Shown: positions 22,212 to 28,879 of the stretch, in pieces
Position numbering within the stretch: the first letter of the stretch is position 1
Layout: the number at the start of each line of letters is the position of its first letter
DNA from: a virus
Reading direction: 5' to 3' (one strand)
Length of the DNA: 28,879 bases
IMG/VR virus record: IMGVR_UViG_3300050019_000233
Span: 1 to 28,879 of that record
Position numbers and translations under genes: made by a program
Notes under the pieces: generated by a model
What the model saw: the letters and a program-made list of their open reading frames with translations, nothing else
Told to the model about the DNA's origin: nothing
Database searches by the model: none

Positions 22212-23036
22212 ATGCCAAAGGACCTCTTAAAATTCCTGTTCGAAGATTCGTTCAAACCGACTAGCGATGAGTCAATCTCTGACTTCTTCGAGAAGCTCAG
22301 TGAGATCGAGAACCTTGAAGTCAAGTCAGGACCTCTCAAGAAAGCATTGAAGGCATTGGGTTACGCTGGAGACGTTTGTGCGAAACCCGATGACACTGCT
22401 GAGATCTGTGTTGACAACGCAAAAGACTACTCTGAGCTGGTTGGTTTGATCAAGAGCCCAGACAGCCTTCTTGCTCTTGCCGAACTCGGTTGGGTTCCTA
22501 TCTTGAAAGATGACGATCAGGATGCACTGGCTGCGAAGCCTAACTTTGTGATCGGTTTCATCTCCATTTCTGATCCTACGCCGTCTGACGACGACAAGAT
22601 CGCTGACCTTGAGAAGCTTCTCAAGGACGCCAACGATGCCCAGCTTGATGACAAAGAGGACGGCATAGGCGCTGATCTCGATGCTGGAAAGCTTCCAGAC
22701 GGAAAGAAGAAAGACCTGACAGTTCCAGTTGTAAAGGATCCGAAGAAAGCGATGCACGAAGAAAAGTCAGACGAGACTCTCACCAACGACGCGAACTACG
22801 TCTGCACAACGCTTGAAGCTCAGGGACTTGACAGCGAACTCAAGGGTGATCCAGACACCGCAGAGGAAACTCTCGTCACGTGGATGAACGCTGATGAAGA
22901 AGATGCTCTCCCAGGTTTCTGGAACTTATTCTCCAACATGGAGCAAGAGGACCTCAAGAAGGTCGCTGCCAAGGTGATCGACATGCTTGGCATTGCTGGA
23001 AGACGCTACGGAAAGAATCCACAAACTGGTCGCTGA
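22212..23036 (+). CDS. Acidic protein of unknown function
   Basis: A 274-residue, strongly acidic protein. The first 100 residues look globular (LLKFLFEDSF, LKKALKALGYAGDV). The middle is a long Asp/Lys-rich, probably disordered region (DDDKIADLEKLLKDANDAQ), and a second short globular part follows (VCTTLEAQGLDSELKGD). A scaffold or prohead-core role would fit the composition, as would a DNA mimic. Neither is shown. It starts the plus-strand cluster and shares strong codon similarity with the next gene. Confidence 0.6.
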   Translation: MPKDLLKFLFEDSFKPTSDESISDFFEKLSEIENLEVKSGPLKKALKALGYAGDVCAKPDDTAEICVDNAKDYSELVGLIKSPDSLLALAELGWVPILKDDDQDALAAKPNFVIGFISISDPTPSDDDKIADLEKLLKDANDAQLDDKEDGIGADLDAGKLPDGKKKDLTVPVVKDPKKAMHEEKSDETLTNDANYVCTTLEAQGLDSELKGDPDTAEETLVTWMNADEEDALPGFWNLFSNMEQEDLKKVAAKVIDMLGIAGRRYGKNPQTGR

Positions 23037-23040
23037 TCTC

Positions 23041-23541
23041 ATGCGCATCTACACCGACTACGAATCCTGCGGGTACTTTAACCACCCGTATCTCATCTCA
23101 GTGCTTGAGGCATACTCAGGCACCTCGATCGTTGCGTGGTACGGAAACATCGAGCGTCAACTCGTCGGCATGGAGGAAGAGTATAAGTCGATCAAGAATC
23201 AAGAGTACGCAGACAAGATCCACACCTTCCTCCAGACGTGGCGTGACAATCCTATCCCAGGTTCAATCAACGTCGAAGTGCTTCAGGTCCTTGAAGCTGC
23301 CTGCGCACAGAATGCGGTCGATCCTTGGAAGCTTGCCAACTACTTTTCGAACCTTCGCGACCAGATGCGCAAGCTGATTGCGTCACAGGAAGAACTTCCA
23401 CTCGACACTCAGCCGCAACCGACAGGTCGCCGCAAGTCGAAGCCACAACCTCCGTCCGATTTCGGTCCAACGGCAGAAGCTCCAGGCGATGAAAATGCAG
23501 GACCTTCAAACGTAGAAACAGTGACAGTTCCTACAGCATGA
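23041..23541 (+). CDS. Hypothetical protein with Pro-rich tail
   Basis: A 166-residue protein from ATG 23041, four bases after the previous stop. A TTG at 22987, or the next TTG at 22993, would add a plausible amphipathic helix (LLEDATERIHKLVADL) but overlap the upstream gene by about 50 bases. The helical core is followed from about residue 125 by a disordered Pro/Gln tail (QPQPTGRRKSKPQPPSD). No family is recognised. It overlaps the nucleotidyltransferase-like gene by 4 bases. Confidence 0.6.
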   Translation: MRIYTDYESCGYFNHPYLISVLEAYSGTSIVAWYGNIERQLVGMEEEYKSIKNQEYADKIHTFLQTWRDNPIPGSINVEVLQVLEAACAQNAVDPWKLANYFSNLRDQMRKLIASQEELPLDTQPQPTGRRKSKPQPPSDFGPTAEAPGDENAGPSNVETVTVPTA

Positions 23542-24122
23542 AAGCAAAACAAGTCGTGGACTTGATGCTGAGTGGACTACCGATTTCGCGCATCAGAGAA
23601 AACATCGGAAACTCTAACCTAACAGCTGTACTGGAGGAGGTGGCCGCTATCTTTGCTCGGCGTGACGTGCCTTACTCCATCGTTGGAGGTTATGCTGTTC
23701 AGCACTATGGATACGTGCGAACTACGCAGGATCTTGATCTAGTTGTCAAGGAACTAAACTTCGCACGGACAGCACTTTTATCGTCTGACAAGTTTAAACC
23801 AGTTCAAGGTAACGAAAAACGTTTGATACATAAGGCGACTGGAGTCGAGATCGACCTGTTAATCGCAGGTTCAAAGGGTGGTCCAACGGCATTGCCTTAT
23901 CCTAATCCAGTAGAAAGCACCGGCATCCAATTCATCACACTTCCAGGGTTAATCTCACTCAAGCTCAGCGCAGGTCGCTATAAAGACTTAGGAGACGTCG
24001 TCGAGTTGATCAAAGTGAACAACCTTTCAAGGTCATTTAGTGCTGAAGTAGACCCGTCTATGTCAGCCAAGTTCATAAAAATGTGGGAAGCTGCTCAGGA
24101 CGAGTCTAACGCTAGCCATTAG
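23538..24122 (+). CDS. Nucleotidyltransferase-fold protein (MNT/AbiEii-like)
   Basis: The 194-residue protein has the core of the DNA polymerase beta-like superfamily: VGGYAVQHYGYVRTTQDLDLVV (in two parts, residues 49-59 and 60-70), with GG at 50-51, Asp65/Asp67 and a third acid Asp106 in VEIDLLIAG. All three metal-binding acids are present, so it may transfer a nucleotide to a protein, RNA or small molecule. Relatives include the toxin side of abortive-infection and toxin-antitoxin pairs. A phage copy might act against the host or modify tRNA. It is coupled to the upstream gene by an ATGA overlap. Confidence 0.75.
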   Translation: MKAKQVVDLMLSGLPISRIRENIGNSNLTAVLEEVAAIFARRDVPYSIVGGYAVQHYGYVRTTQDLDLVVKELNFARTALLSSDKFKPVQGNEKRLIHKATGVEIDLLIAGSKGGPTALPYPNPVESTGIQFITLPGLISLKLSAGRYKDLGDVVELIKVNNLSRSFSAEVDPSMSAKFIKMWEAAQDESNASH

Positions 24123-24154
24123 CGTATCCAGATGAGTTCTGTAGTCCATACCAC

Positions 24155-25015
24155 ATGAACGAAACCATCCAAACGCCAGAAAACGAAACCAAGAAGCGCT
24201 CTCATCGACGCTTCTTCGAACTGAGCAAAACAAATGACAACGACTGCAATCTCACAGAGTTGAATGCAGCGCAGGCCGTTGGGCGCCTTTACGTAACGCA
24301 TAACGACTGGCTTGGACACGTGAACCGTTGGGCATATATCTGGAAGCAACTTACCACTGGTACTTGCCGGGATAGCGTGTCAATCCTCGACGCCGGGTGC
24401 GGCAACATGAATCTCACAGAATTCCTGTGGAGAAACCGTTGTCCAGCCAAGTTCGAATACTGGGGGCTAGAGTTGAGGGCGACGCCGAATTGGCTTCCCG
24501 CTGAAGATACCCACTGGCAGATCCCGATCAACCTGGTGAAGATGGACATGCTCGATGACGACCCGACGAAATGCGAAGGGTGGCCGGGCCAGTTTGATGT
24601 CGTCGTAAACTTGGAGGTGTTTGAGCATCTTCCACGCGAGCGCGCTCCTGAACTTGTCGAGAAACTGTTCCAGTGGACCAAGCCGGGCGGCACCTGCTTC
24701 TTCAGCACACCGAACGCTGGCGTGTCAGACTCGACAGCCGACAACCACATCGGTCCAGACGGGGTCAGCCGCGAGTGGACATATGATGATAAGCTAGCAC
24801 TGGTCAAGCGCGTCGGTTTTGAGGTGGTTGACACCTACGGCGTGTTCTGCGGCGTTACTCATCTTCCAGAGGATGTACGCGCTCGGTTCAAGACAGACCC
24901 ACTTCTCGCGCAGGCAAAGAAGTTCTTGTCGCATGCCGCGTTTACGACCATTGTGTCCTGCGCGTATCCGGCCCACAGCAATAATGCGCTATTCCACTTG
25001 AAGCGTCCTCTTTAA
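24155..25015 (+). CDS. SAM-dependent methyltransferase (class I)
   Basis: The 286-residue protein has the Rossmann methyltransferase motifs: motif I VSILDAGCGNMNLTEFL (75-91), an acid at the end of strand two (YWGLEL), FDVVVNLEVFEHLP (147-160) and KPGGTCFFSTPN (near 175). The pattern resembles small-molecule and sugar methyltransferases (UbiG/Methyltransf_11 types) more than DNA methylases, as there is no NPPY/DPPY motif. The substrate is unknown. Codons are richer in G+C than in the surrounding genes. It follows the nucleotidyltransferase and precedes NADAR. Confidence 0.8.
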   Translation: MNETIQTPENETKKRSHRRFFELSKTNDNDCNLTELNAAQAVGRLYVTHNDWLGHVNRWAYIWKQLTTGTCRDSVSILDAGCGNMNLTEFLWRNRCPAKFEYWGLELRATPNWLPAEDTHWQIPINLVKMDMLDDDPTKCEGWPGQFDVVVNLEVFEHLPRERAPELVEKLFQWTKPGGTCFFSTPNAGVSDSTADNHIGPDGVSREWTYDDKLALVKRVGFEVVDTYGVFCGVTHLPEDVRARFKTDPLLAQAKKFLSHAAFTTIVSCAYPAHSNNALFHLKRPL

Positions 25016-25023
25016 GGTCCATC

Positions 25024-25524
25024 ATGCTGGAATATGACGACTTCTTCACTGGAGTCCTTCATTCTTCGTCGTGCATCTGCGGTTTCGTAGGAGACTGTAG
25101 ATGGCTTAGCAATTTCTTTCCGTGCACCGTTGAATGGGAAGGCTTGTCATACCGGTCGTCTGAGGCGGCGTATCAGGCATCGAAATTCTACGCCGAACAG
25201 CGGGATGTCTTCACAAAAATTTCTGCGCGTGAAGCAAAGCAGCTAGGACGCAAAATGGAGTTGTCTCGATCCGCTCAAGGAATTTGGGATTGTAAAAGAG
25301 AGCGGGTGATGAGAGGCGTCGTGCTTAGCAAATTCACGCAGAATGCTGACCTTAAAGAGAAGCTATTAGCGACAGGAAAGCGCTATCTTGAAGAGACCAA
25401 TTGGTGGAACGACGTCACGTGGGGAGTCTGCAAAGAAGTAGGACAGAACCTTCTAGGAGAGATCCTAATGGACACGAGGGCGCATCTCAACGGAGAAACA
25501 AGTCTGACACTTATCAAGGATTGA
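25024..25524 (+). CDS. NADAR (YbiA/DUF1768) family protein
   Basis: NADAR proteins cleave N-glycosidic bonds. Members remove ADP-ribose from guanine in DNA and thus reverse DarT-type ADP-ribosylation. The core starts at WLSNFFP (27-33), followed by the family's SSEAAYQASKF (45-55, usually EHAYQ), an AKQLGRK segment, VVLSKFTQNADLKEKLLATG and the C-terminal WG-x-x-x-x-x-GQNLLGEILMDTR. All main motifs are in place in 166 residues. The first 25 residues are an extra N-terminal piece with two cysteines. It starts eight bases after the methyltransferase stop. A counter-defence role is inferred from the family. Confidence 0.85.
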   Translation: MLEYDDFFTGVLHSSSCICGFVGDCRWLSNFFPCTVEWEGLSYRSSEAAYQASKFYAEQRDVFTKISAREAKQLGRKMELSRSAQGIWDCKRERVMRGVVLSKFTQNADLKEKLLATGKRYLEETNWWNDVTWGVCKEVGQNLLGEILMDTRAHLNGETSLTLIKD

Positions 25525-26026
25525 GGATCATTCTGGCCTGTCCGTTGACCGTAAGTTTTAACTTGCGATTCAATGTGTTGTTGACCAGCACAAATGAGTA
25601 GATTCCTTCTGTCGCGTAGGTGGTCGGCGACATATCTCTTACAGCAATCGCTGGAGCAACGGCATTTACTCCACCCACGATAAGAGGAGGCTCCTGGAGA
25701 GCCTGAGAGCCTGGCGTGACCGGAGGGTTGAACCCTCTGAAGAGACCAAGGTATGCGAGACCGTAATCGGCGTTATCCAGCATGATGTCAGATGGAGGAA
25801 ACACGCAGAGACCTTGGTCATTCGGCGTGACTACTACGCTTCCGTCTGTAAACGGGTTGACGACTTCGACGAGTTGAAGCTGCAGCAAACGCATAACCAT
25901 TTGCATCGGTGCGGTCACGTTGATGGAACCAACAATCACCCAGCGTTGCTGCTCCAGCAAAATGGTTGGTGCTGAAACTGGAAGGTCAAGCTGGTTGTCT
26001 AGCTCTAGGTCTGTGAGGAATGACAT
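25514..26026 (-). CDS. Hypothetical protein, probable virion component
   Basis: A 170-residue beta-rich protein with repeated hydrophobic strands (WVIVGSINVTAPMQMVMRLL; GIYSFVLVNNTLNRKLKLTV) and few charges, typical of structural proteins. No family is recognised. It overlaps the convergent NADAR gene by 11 bases and is preceded, seven bases away, by the 239-residue gene. Confidence 0.55.
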   Translation of the reverse strand: MSFLTDLELDNQLDLPVSAPTILLEQQRWVIVGSINVTAPMQMVMRLLQLQLVEVVNPFTDGSVVVTPNDQGLCVFPPSDIMLDNADYGLAYLGLFRGFNPPVTPGSQALQEPPLIVGGVNAVAPAIAVRDMSPTTYATEGIYSFVLVNNTLNRKLKLTVNGQARMILNP

Positions 26027-26033
26027 AAACTAC

Positions 26034-26750
26034 CTACTTCTTATCTGACGCTGCTTTGTCAACCTTCTGCAATTTATGGATCATTCTACGAACGATCTCG
26101 CGTCCTGTTGACGACGTATTTTTGAACTTTTCCTTTATGACATCTTCGTGCACGTGAAGAGCAAAGTCAGCCTTGTTCAGGAGTGCCATCACGTCGGAAA
26201 TGTTGGTTGCACCTGCTTGGACACGGTTCTCCAACTTCTCAGTGTGACTTCCGATAATCGTCATCATCGCCATGAGCTCAGACGTGTTGAGATCTTCTCG
26301 AAGCGCCGCGTCAAGAAGTTTCTTCTCTAGGACGTCTCGCACGCGAAGAGACGACACCAACCGTCCGTAGTCTTTAGTCAGCAAAAGGTTGCTGATCAAC
26401 TCTGCGCGTTCCTGCTGGTTGAAAATGTACCGCTGGATCTCCTTCTGCTCTCCGGCCAAACTCTCTCCTGTCATGATTCCGTTCACGACGTTTTCTAACG
26501 TGCTTAGAAGAGGATCGTCTATTCCTGCTCCTTCCTTTTCGGCGCCAGCTCCAGCGTCATACTCCTTCTCGTTGTTCCGCGTAAGCGCCAGCGCAACTGA
26601 CCTGTCGATATTATCGCGGGTCATAACGTCGTTCACAAGGTCACCCGCAGCGTTCTTGAGCGGCCCACTTAGACCATTCAATTGGAGCGATCTCACGTAG
26701 TCTGTGAGAAAACGCACTTGAATCGGTTTTATGAATTTTGGAAATGCCAT
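26034..26750 (-). CDS. Hypothetical helical protein
   Basis: A 238-residue protein starting at ATG 26750 (MAFPKFIKPIQVRFLTDYV). A longer frame upstream has poor composition and runs through the promoter-like region. Residues 100-220 are mostly helical with heptad-like Leu spacing (RLVSSLRVRDVLEKKLLDAAL), so coiled coils are likely. The basic C terminus ends AASDKK. It might be a terminase small subunit or another packaging or scaffold protein, but I see no diagnostic motif. Confidence 0.6.
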   Translation of the reverse strand: MAFPKFIKPIQVRFLTDYVRSLQLNGLSGPLKNAAGDLVNDVMTRDNIDRSVALALTRNNEKEYDAGAGAEKEGAGIDDPLLSTLENVVNGIMTGESLAGEQKEIQRYIFNQQERAELISNLLLTKDYGRLVSSLRVRDVLEKKLLDAALREDLNTSELMAMMTIIGSHTEKLENRVQAGATNISDVMALLNKADFALHVHEDVIKEKFKNTSSTGREIVRRMIHKLQKVDKAASDKK

Positions 26751-26790
26751 CGACCTAATAAGCAGAACAAGGTGGTGAGAGCCCAGTTGT

Positions 26791-26832
26791 AAAAAGTGAA
26801 TAAACCTATCCTTGAAAATAGTTTCACTTTTT
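26791..26832. repeat. 10-bp inverted repeat upstream of the DUF932 promoter box
   Basis: AAAAAGTGAA at 26791-26800 is the exact reverse complement of TTCACTTTTT at 26823-26832, with 22 bases between. It directly abuts the TTGTTTAC box. It may be an operator, or a weak terminator for either strand. Confidence 0.45.
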
Positions 26833-26863
26833 TGTTTACATAATCTAGTAGACATGATCCTAT
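26832..26863 (+). promoter_or_regulatory. Candidate promoter box before the DUF932 gene
   Basis: TTGTTTACA preceded by a T run. The second box at a 17-base spacing reads TCCTAT and is a poor match. TATCTA three bases further is an alternative. It lies 76 bases before the ATG of the DUF932 gene. Confidence 0.35.
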
Positions 26864-26914
26864 CTAGGGTCAAGACGATCCTATTCAGTTCTAATCATCA
26901 ACTCAAACAATCCT

Positions 26915-27847
26915 ATGCCCGCAGAAATATCAGCAGTCGATTACATGGCCTCCGGTAACAACATCGTGCCGTGGCACAAGCTCGGAACCGTCGTTGACGG
27001 TCTCATGACCTCTGAAGAGGTCCTCGCCAAAGCCCGCCTCAACTGGGAAGTCAAGAAGATGCCCATTCAGGTTGTCGGCGGAAAAACCATCGCGCGTCAG
27101 TTTGCGACAGTTCGTGAAGACACCGGCGACGTTCTCGGTGTCGTGGGTCAGATCTACACGCCGATCCAGAATACGGACGGCTTGGACATCCTCGACCCTG
27201 TAATCGGCAAAGACGCAGCGTATGAAACCGCTGGATCTCTGCGCGGCGGCAAGATCGTGTGGTTCCTCGCGAGCATGAAGAAAGATTACTTCCTCGGGTC
27301 GAAAAACGACAAGATGAAGCAGTATTTCCTCGTGTATCTCTCGCACGACGGTTCGAAACCTGTCTCCGTGCGGTTCGTTAACACGCGCGTCGTTTGCATG
27401 AACACGCTTTCCGCCGCGACTCACGAGACTCCCGCTTTGGTGACGCTTCGCCACACGGTGAACTACGCCAGTAAGCTCGAACAGGTCCACCGCATCGTCG
27501 GACTCGCGGACAAACACGCGCAGGAGTTTGAGAAGATCTTCGCCACGCTCAGCCGCAAGAAGATGAGCGAGACCGCTGCTCGCGACTTCACCAAGGAAAT
27601 CTTCCCTGGCGACAAAAAGCAGAGCCGAGACATGCAGGAGCAGCTGTTCACGCTCTTCAAGTCCGGAATCGGCAACGAAGGGAAGACGCGGGCGGACATG
27701 ATGAACGGTCTCACAGAAATGATCACTCACCATAAACGCGTCCGCGCTAAAGGCGAACAAGCCATCGCCGCATCTCGGTTTGAGAACGCGCTGTTCGGCT
27801 ACGGACTGACTGTCGAAAACAAAGCGATGGAACTCCTCCTGAACTAA
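26915..27847 (+). CDS. DUF932 (phage/plasmid-like) protein
   Basis: DUF932 proteins are widespread in phages and plasmids, and their function is unknown. The 310-residue protein has the family order: an N-terminal VPWHKLGTVVDG, then LNWEVKKMPI, VVGQIYTPIQNTDG, GGKIVWFLASM, VRFVNTRVVCMNTLSAA and a C-terminal helical part ending FENALFGYGLTVENKAMELL. It appears complete. G+C, especially in third positions, looks higher than in most of the window, which may reflect strong expression or separate origin. It has its own upstream region with an inverted repeat and a promoter-like box. Confidence 0.85.
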   Translation: MPAEISAVDYMASGNNIVPWHKLGTVVDGLMTSEEVLAKARLNWEVKKMPIQVVGGKTIARQFATVREDTGDVLGVVGQIYTPIQNTDGLDILDPVIGKDAAYETAGSLRGGKIVWFLASMKKDYFLGSKNDKMKQYFLVYLSHDGSKPVSVRFVNTRVVCMNTLSAATHETPALVTLRHTVNYASKLEQVHRIVGLADKHAQEFEKIFATLSRKKMSETAARDFTKEIFPGDKKQSRDMQEQLFTLFKSGIGNEGKTRADMMNGLTEMITHHKRVRAKGEQAIAASRFENALFGYGLTVENKAMELLLN

Positions 27848-27853
27848 GTGTGA

Positions 27854-28339
27854 CCTCGAGCTGCCACTCACCTGGCGGCTCCGTGCTCATCCTTAACCAA
27901 CTTCTCCTCGACGTCGAGCATCTACGAACGTGCAAAGTACCTCCAATCGCAGCGAGACGTACAGGGAAAATCTGTCCATGTGATTTGTTTAGGAGACCAT
28001 GACCCCAGTGGAATCGACATGTCTCGCGATATCGAAGATCGCCTTAACCTGTTCAGCGATGGTTACGTGGCGGTCCATCGCGCCGCACTCAACATCGACC
28101 AAGTTCGGCGTTTGAACCTTCCAGAAAACACTGCGAAGCTCACGGATAGCCGCGCAGAATCTTACGTCGAAAAGTTCGGACCTCACAGCTGGGAACTCGA
28201 TGCCATCGAACCCAATACCCTGGCCATGCTTGTTGAGCACCAAATCCGCAGCCTGATAAATAAGTCTCAGTGGGAAAAAGATCTCGCTGAGCAAGACAGT
28301 GAACAGGAACAACTGCAAGACATCATCGACAAGCTGTGA
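27854..28339 (+). pseudogene. 5'-truncated TOPRIM-like gene
   Basis: The frame is open from 27854, right after a TGA, and reads into IYERAKYLQSQRDV, VHVICLGDHDPSGIDMSRDI and on to a normal C terminus at 28339. The GDHDPSG motif resembles the metal-binding DxD region of TOPRIM-like and Spo11/TopVI-A-like phage proteins, which normally carry another 100 or more residues before it. No ATG, GTG or TTG occurs between 27854 and the GTG at 27980, and that GTG is directly before the motif. The N-terminal half has therefore been lost, perhaps when the DUF932 gene or its end was recombined in. A short protein from GTG 27980 (119 residues) might still be made. Confidence 0.6.
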
Positions 28340-28566
28340 AAAGAACCAAAACCAAGATCATCAGTGATCTACTCTTCTGCGTCGCATTGACTTCGATCTT
28401 CGGTGAGCTTCTTGGACGAGCAGCCGGAATGATTGACATCTCAGGTTTCTGGTTCGGTGCGCTGTGGATTTCGTCCAGGGTGGCGGGCGCGCTGCTCGGA
28501 CTCTATGCCTGGTCCGTTCTTTGTCCGATCAAGTCAACTGACTTCCACAAGGTTGAGAAAGTCTGA
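28336..28566 (+). CDS. Small membrane protein
   Basis: A 76-residue protein from GTG 28336, overlapping the previous stop by 4 bases. Residues 8-26 (IISDLLFCVALTSIFGELL) and about 38-65 (FWFGALWISSRVAGALL and following) look like two membrane segments, with a basic start (KRTKTK) that would lie in the cytoplasm. The size and topology resemble small phage accessory or lysis-related membrane proteins, without a decisive motif. Confidence 0.55.
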   Translation: MKRTKTKIISDLLFCVALTSIFGELLGRAAGMIDISGFWFGALWISSRVAGALLGLYAWSVLCPIKSTDFHKVEKV

Positions 28567-28666
28567 CAGCAACGCGCAAAAAACCCCGCTCGGTTGACAA
28601 GCTTACGGCGCTAACCAGCTGATCTGGAACCGGGTTTGTTTCAATCCACGACTCAATCGCACGCAT
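28529..28666 (-). CDS. Short minus-strand reading frame in the right-end gap, possible gene remnant
   Basis: From ATG 28666 a 45-residue frame reads MRAIESWIETNPVPDQLVSA and ends at TGA 28529, overlapping the membrane protein gene tail to tail. The same frame is open and protein-like upstream (KNLFGTFLRFGENRLI) back to about 28747 without a start. A second frame with a good look (DLTALRDAMTAATAAGA) precedes it. The two may be one small gene broken by a frameshift. No family is recognised. Confidence 0.35.
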   Translation of the reverse strand: MRAIESWIETNPVPDQLVSAVSLSTERGFLRVAVRLSQPCGSQLT

Positions 28667-28879
28667 GATCAGTCTATTTTCGCCAAAACGGAGGAACGTA
28701 CCGAACAGGTTTTTGCACCGGCTGCCGTCGCGGCGGTCATCGCATCACGCAGAGCAGTGAGATCCTTGATTCTGACGTGATAGAGCTAAGCGTTACGCTT
28801 AGTACAAGTCAACACCTTTTTGATTTATTTTAAAATTATTTTTCGGGGCGTTTTGACGACCATCTAACCATGCGCTACG
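28567..28879. other. Right-end region without an assigned plus-strand gene (313 bases)
   Basis: It holds the minus-strand frame described at 28529-28666 with its possible upstream part, a 17-bp palindrome at 28786-28802, and an AT-rich stretch near 28815-28850 (TTTATTTTAAAATTATTTTT). I see no tRNA or complete plus-strand gene. Confidence 0.5.
28784..28812 (-). promoter_or_regulatory. Candidate leftward promoter with a palindromic operator
   Basis: On the minus strand TTGACT (28812-28807) is followed by the perfect palindrome CTAAGCG-TAA-CGCTTAG (28802-28786), which fills the spacer up to a weak second box TTAGCT (28789-28784). A repressor bound to the palindrome would block polymerase. The AT-rich stretch upstream could act as an UP element. 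It would drive the minus-strand frame at 28529-28666. Confidence 0.4.

Noticed and set aside
26930-27871. A 313-codon open frame on the minus strand opposite the DUF932 gene.
   Set aside because: It is antisense to a clear DUF932 protein and has the Arg/His/Val/Leu-rich composition of a shadow frame in a G+C-rich gene.
28567-28640. On the minus strand a stretch with GATCAGCTGGTTAGCGCC looked like a tRNA D arm.
   Set aside because: No acceptor stem, anticodon stem or T arm with GTTCGA follows in the right places. The stretch reads as protein in the minus-strand frame instead.

Overview
The window is part of the genome of a large tailed double-stranded DNA bacteriophage, most likely one with a contractile (T4-like) tail. 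Evidence is a gp20-like portal, a gp25-like baseplate wedge protein, a probable neck protein, collagen-like fibre proteins, a DnaG-type primase, an SbcD/gp47-like nuclease subunit, a Rad3/DinG-like helicase, a dUTPase and a GroES-like protein, with dense packing, 4-bp ATGA overlaps and frequent strand switches. No tRNA, rRNA, CRISPR array or integrase was seen. The host cannot be named. Most genes have no clear Shine-Dalgarno (SD) sequence, so a host with SD-poor initiation is possible.

Layout. 1-0.82 kb: a decayed minus-strand structural gene plus small remnants. 0.86-2.1 kb: an intact TnpB element. 2.1-3.15 kb: primase, followed on the minus strand by a GIY-YIG endonuclease. 3.9-4.5 kb: a two-domain GroES-like protein. 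4.5-8.4 kb, minus strand: P-loop kinase, triple-HNH endonuclease, a virion-type protein, SbcD-like nuclease, dUTPase and a small unknown. 8.4-9.6 kb: an internally deleted TnpB and two small genes. 9.9-14.3 kb, plus: portal, PKD-gp25 fusion, HU-like protein, collagen-like fibre. 14.3-15.9 kb, minus: two paralogous fibre proteins and an acidic protein. 16-19.3 kb, plus: small protein, GT9-like glycosyltransferase, a second intact TnpB, neck-like protein. 19.3-22.1 kb, minus: helicase followed by five small overlapping genes. 22.2-25.5 kb, plus: acidic protein, unknown, nucleotidyltransferase fold, methyltransferase, NADAR. 25.5-26.75 kb, minus: two unknowns. 26.9-28.6 kb, plus: DUF932 protein, a 5'-truncated TOPRIM-like gene and a small membrane protein. 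The last 313 bases hold a short minus-strand reading frame and a 17-bp palindrome next to a TTGACT box.

The strongest themes are selfish elements and gene decay. Three TnpB genes, one GIY-YIG and one three-HNH endonuclease sit between phage genes. Two TnpB copies end in GGA GGA TAA followed four bases later by a TTG, so their tails appear to supply the SD and start codon of the next phage gene. One of these copies has lost about 210 central residues, including two of the three RuvC acidic residues, but keeps the zinc finger and a highly conserved 3' end that may encode the omega (guide) RNA scaffold. The 22-25.5 kb cluster, with nucleotidyltransferase, methyltransferase and NADAR genes, is a candidate accessory or counter-defence block. 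A box TTGTTTAC occurs in four intergenic positions and is a candidate phage promoter element.
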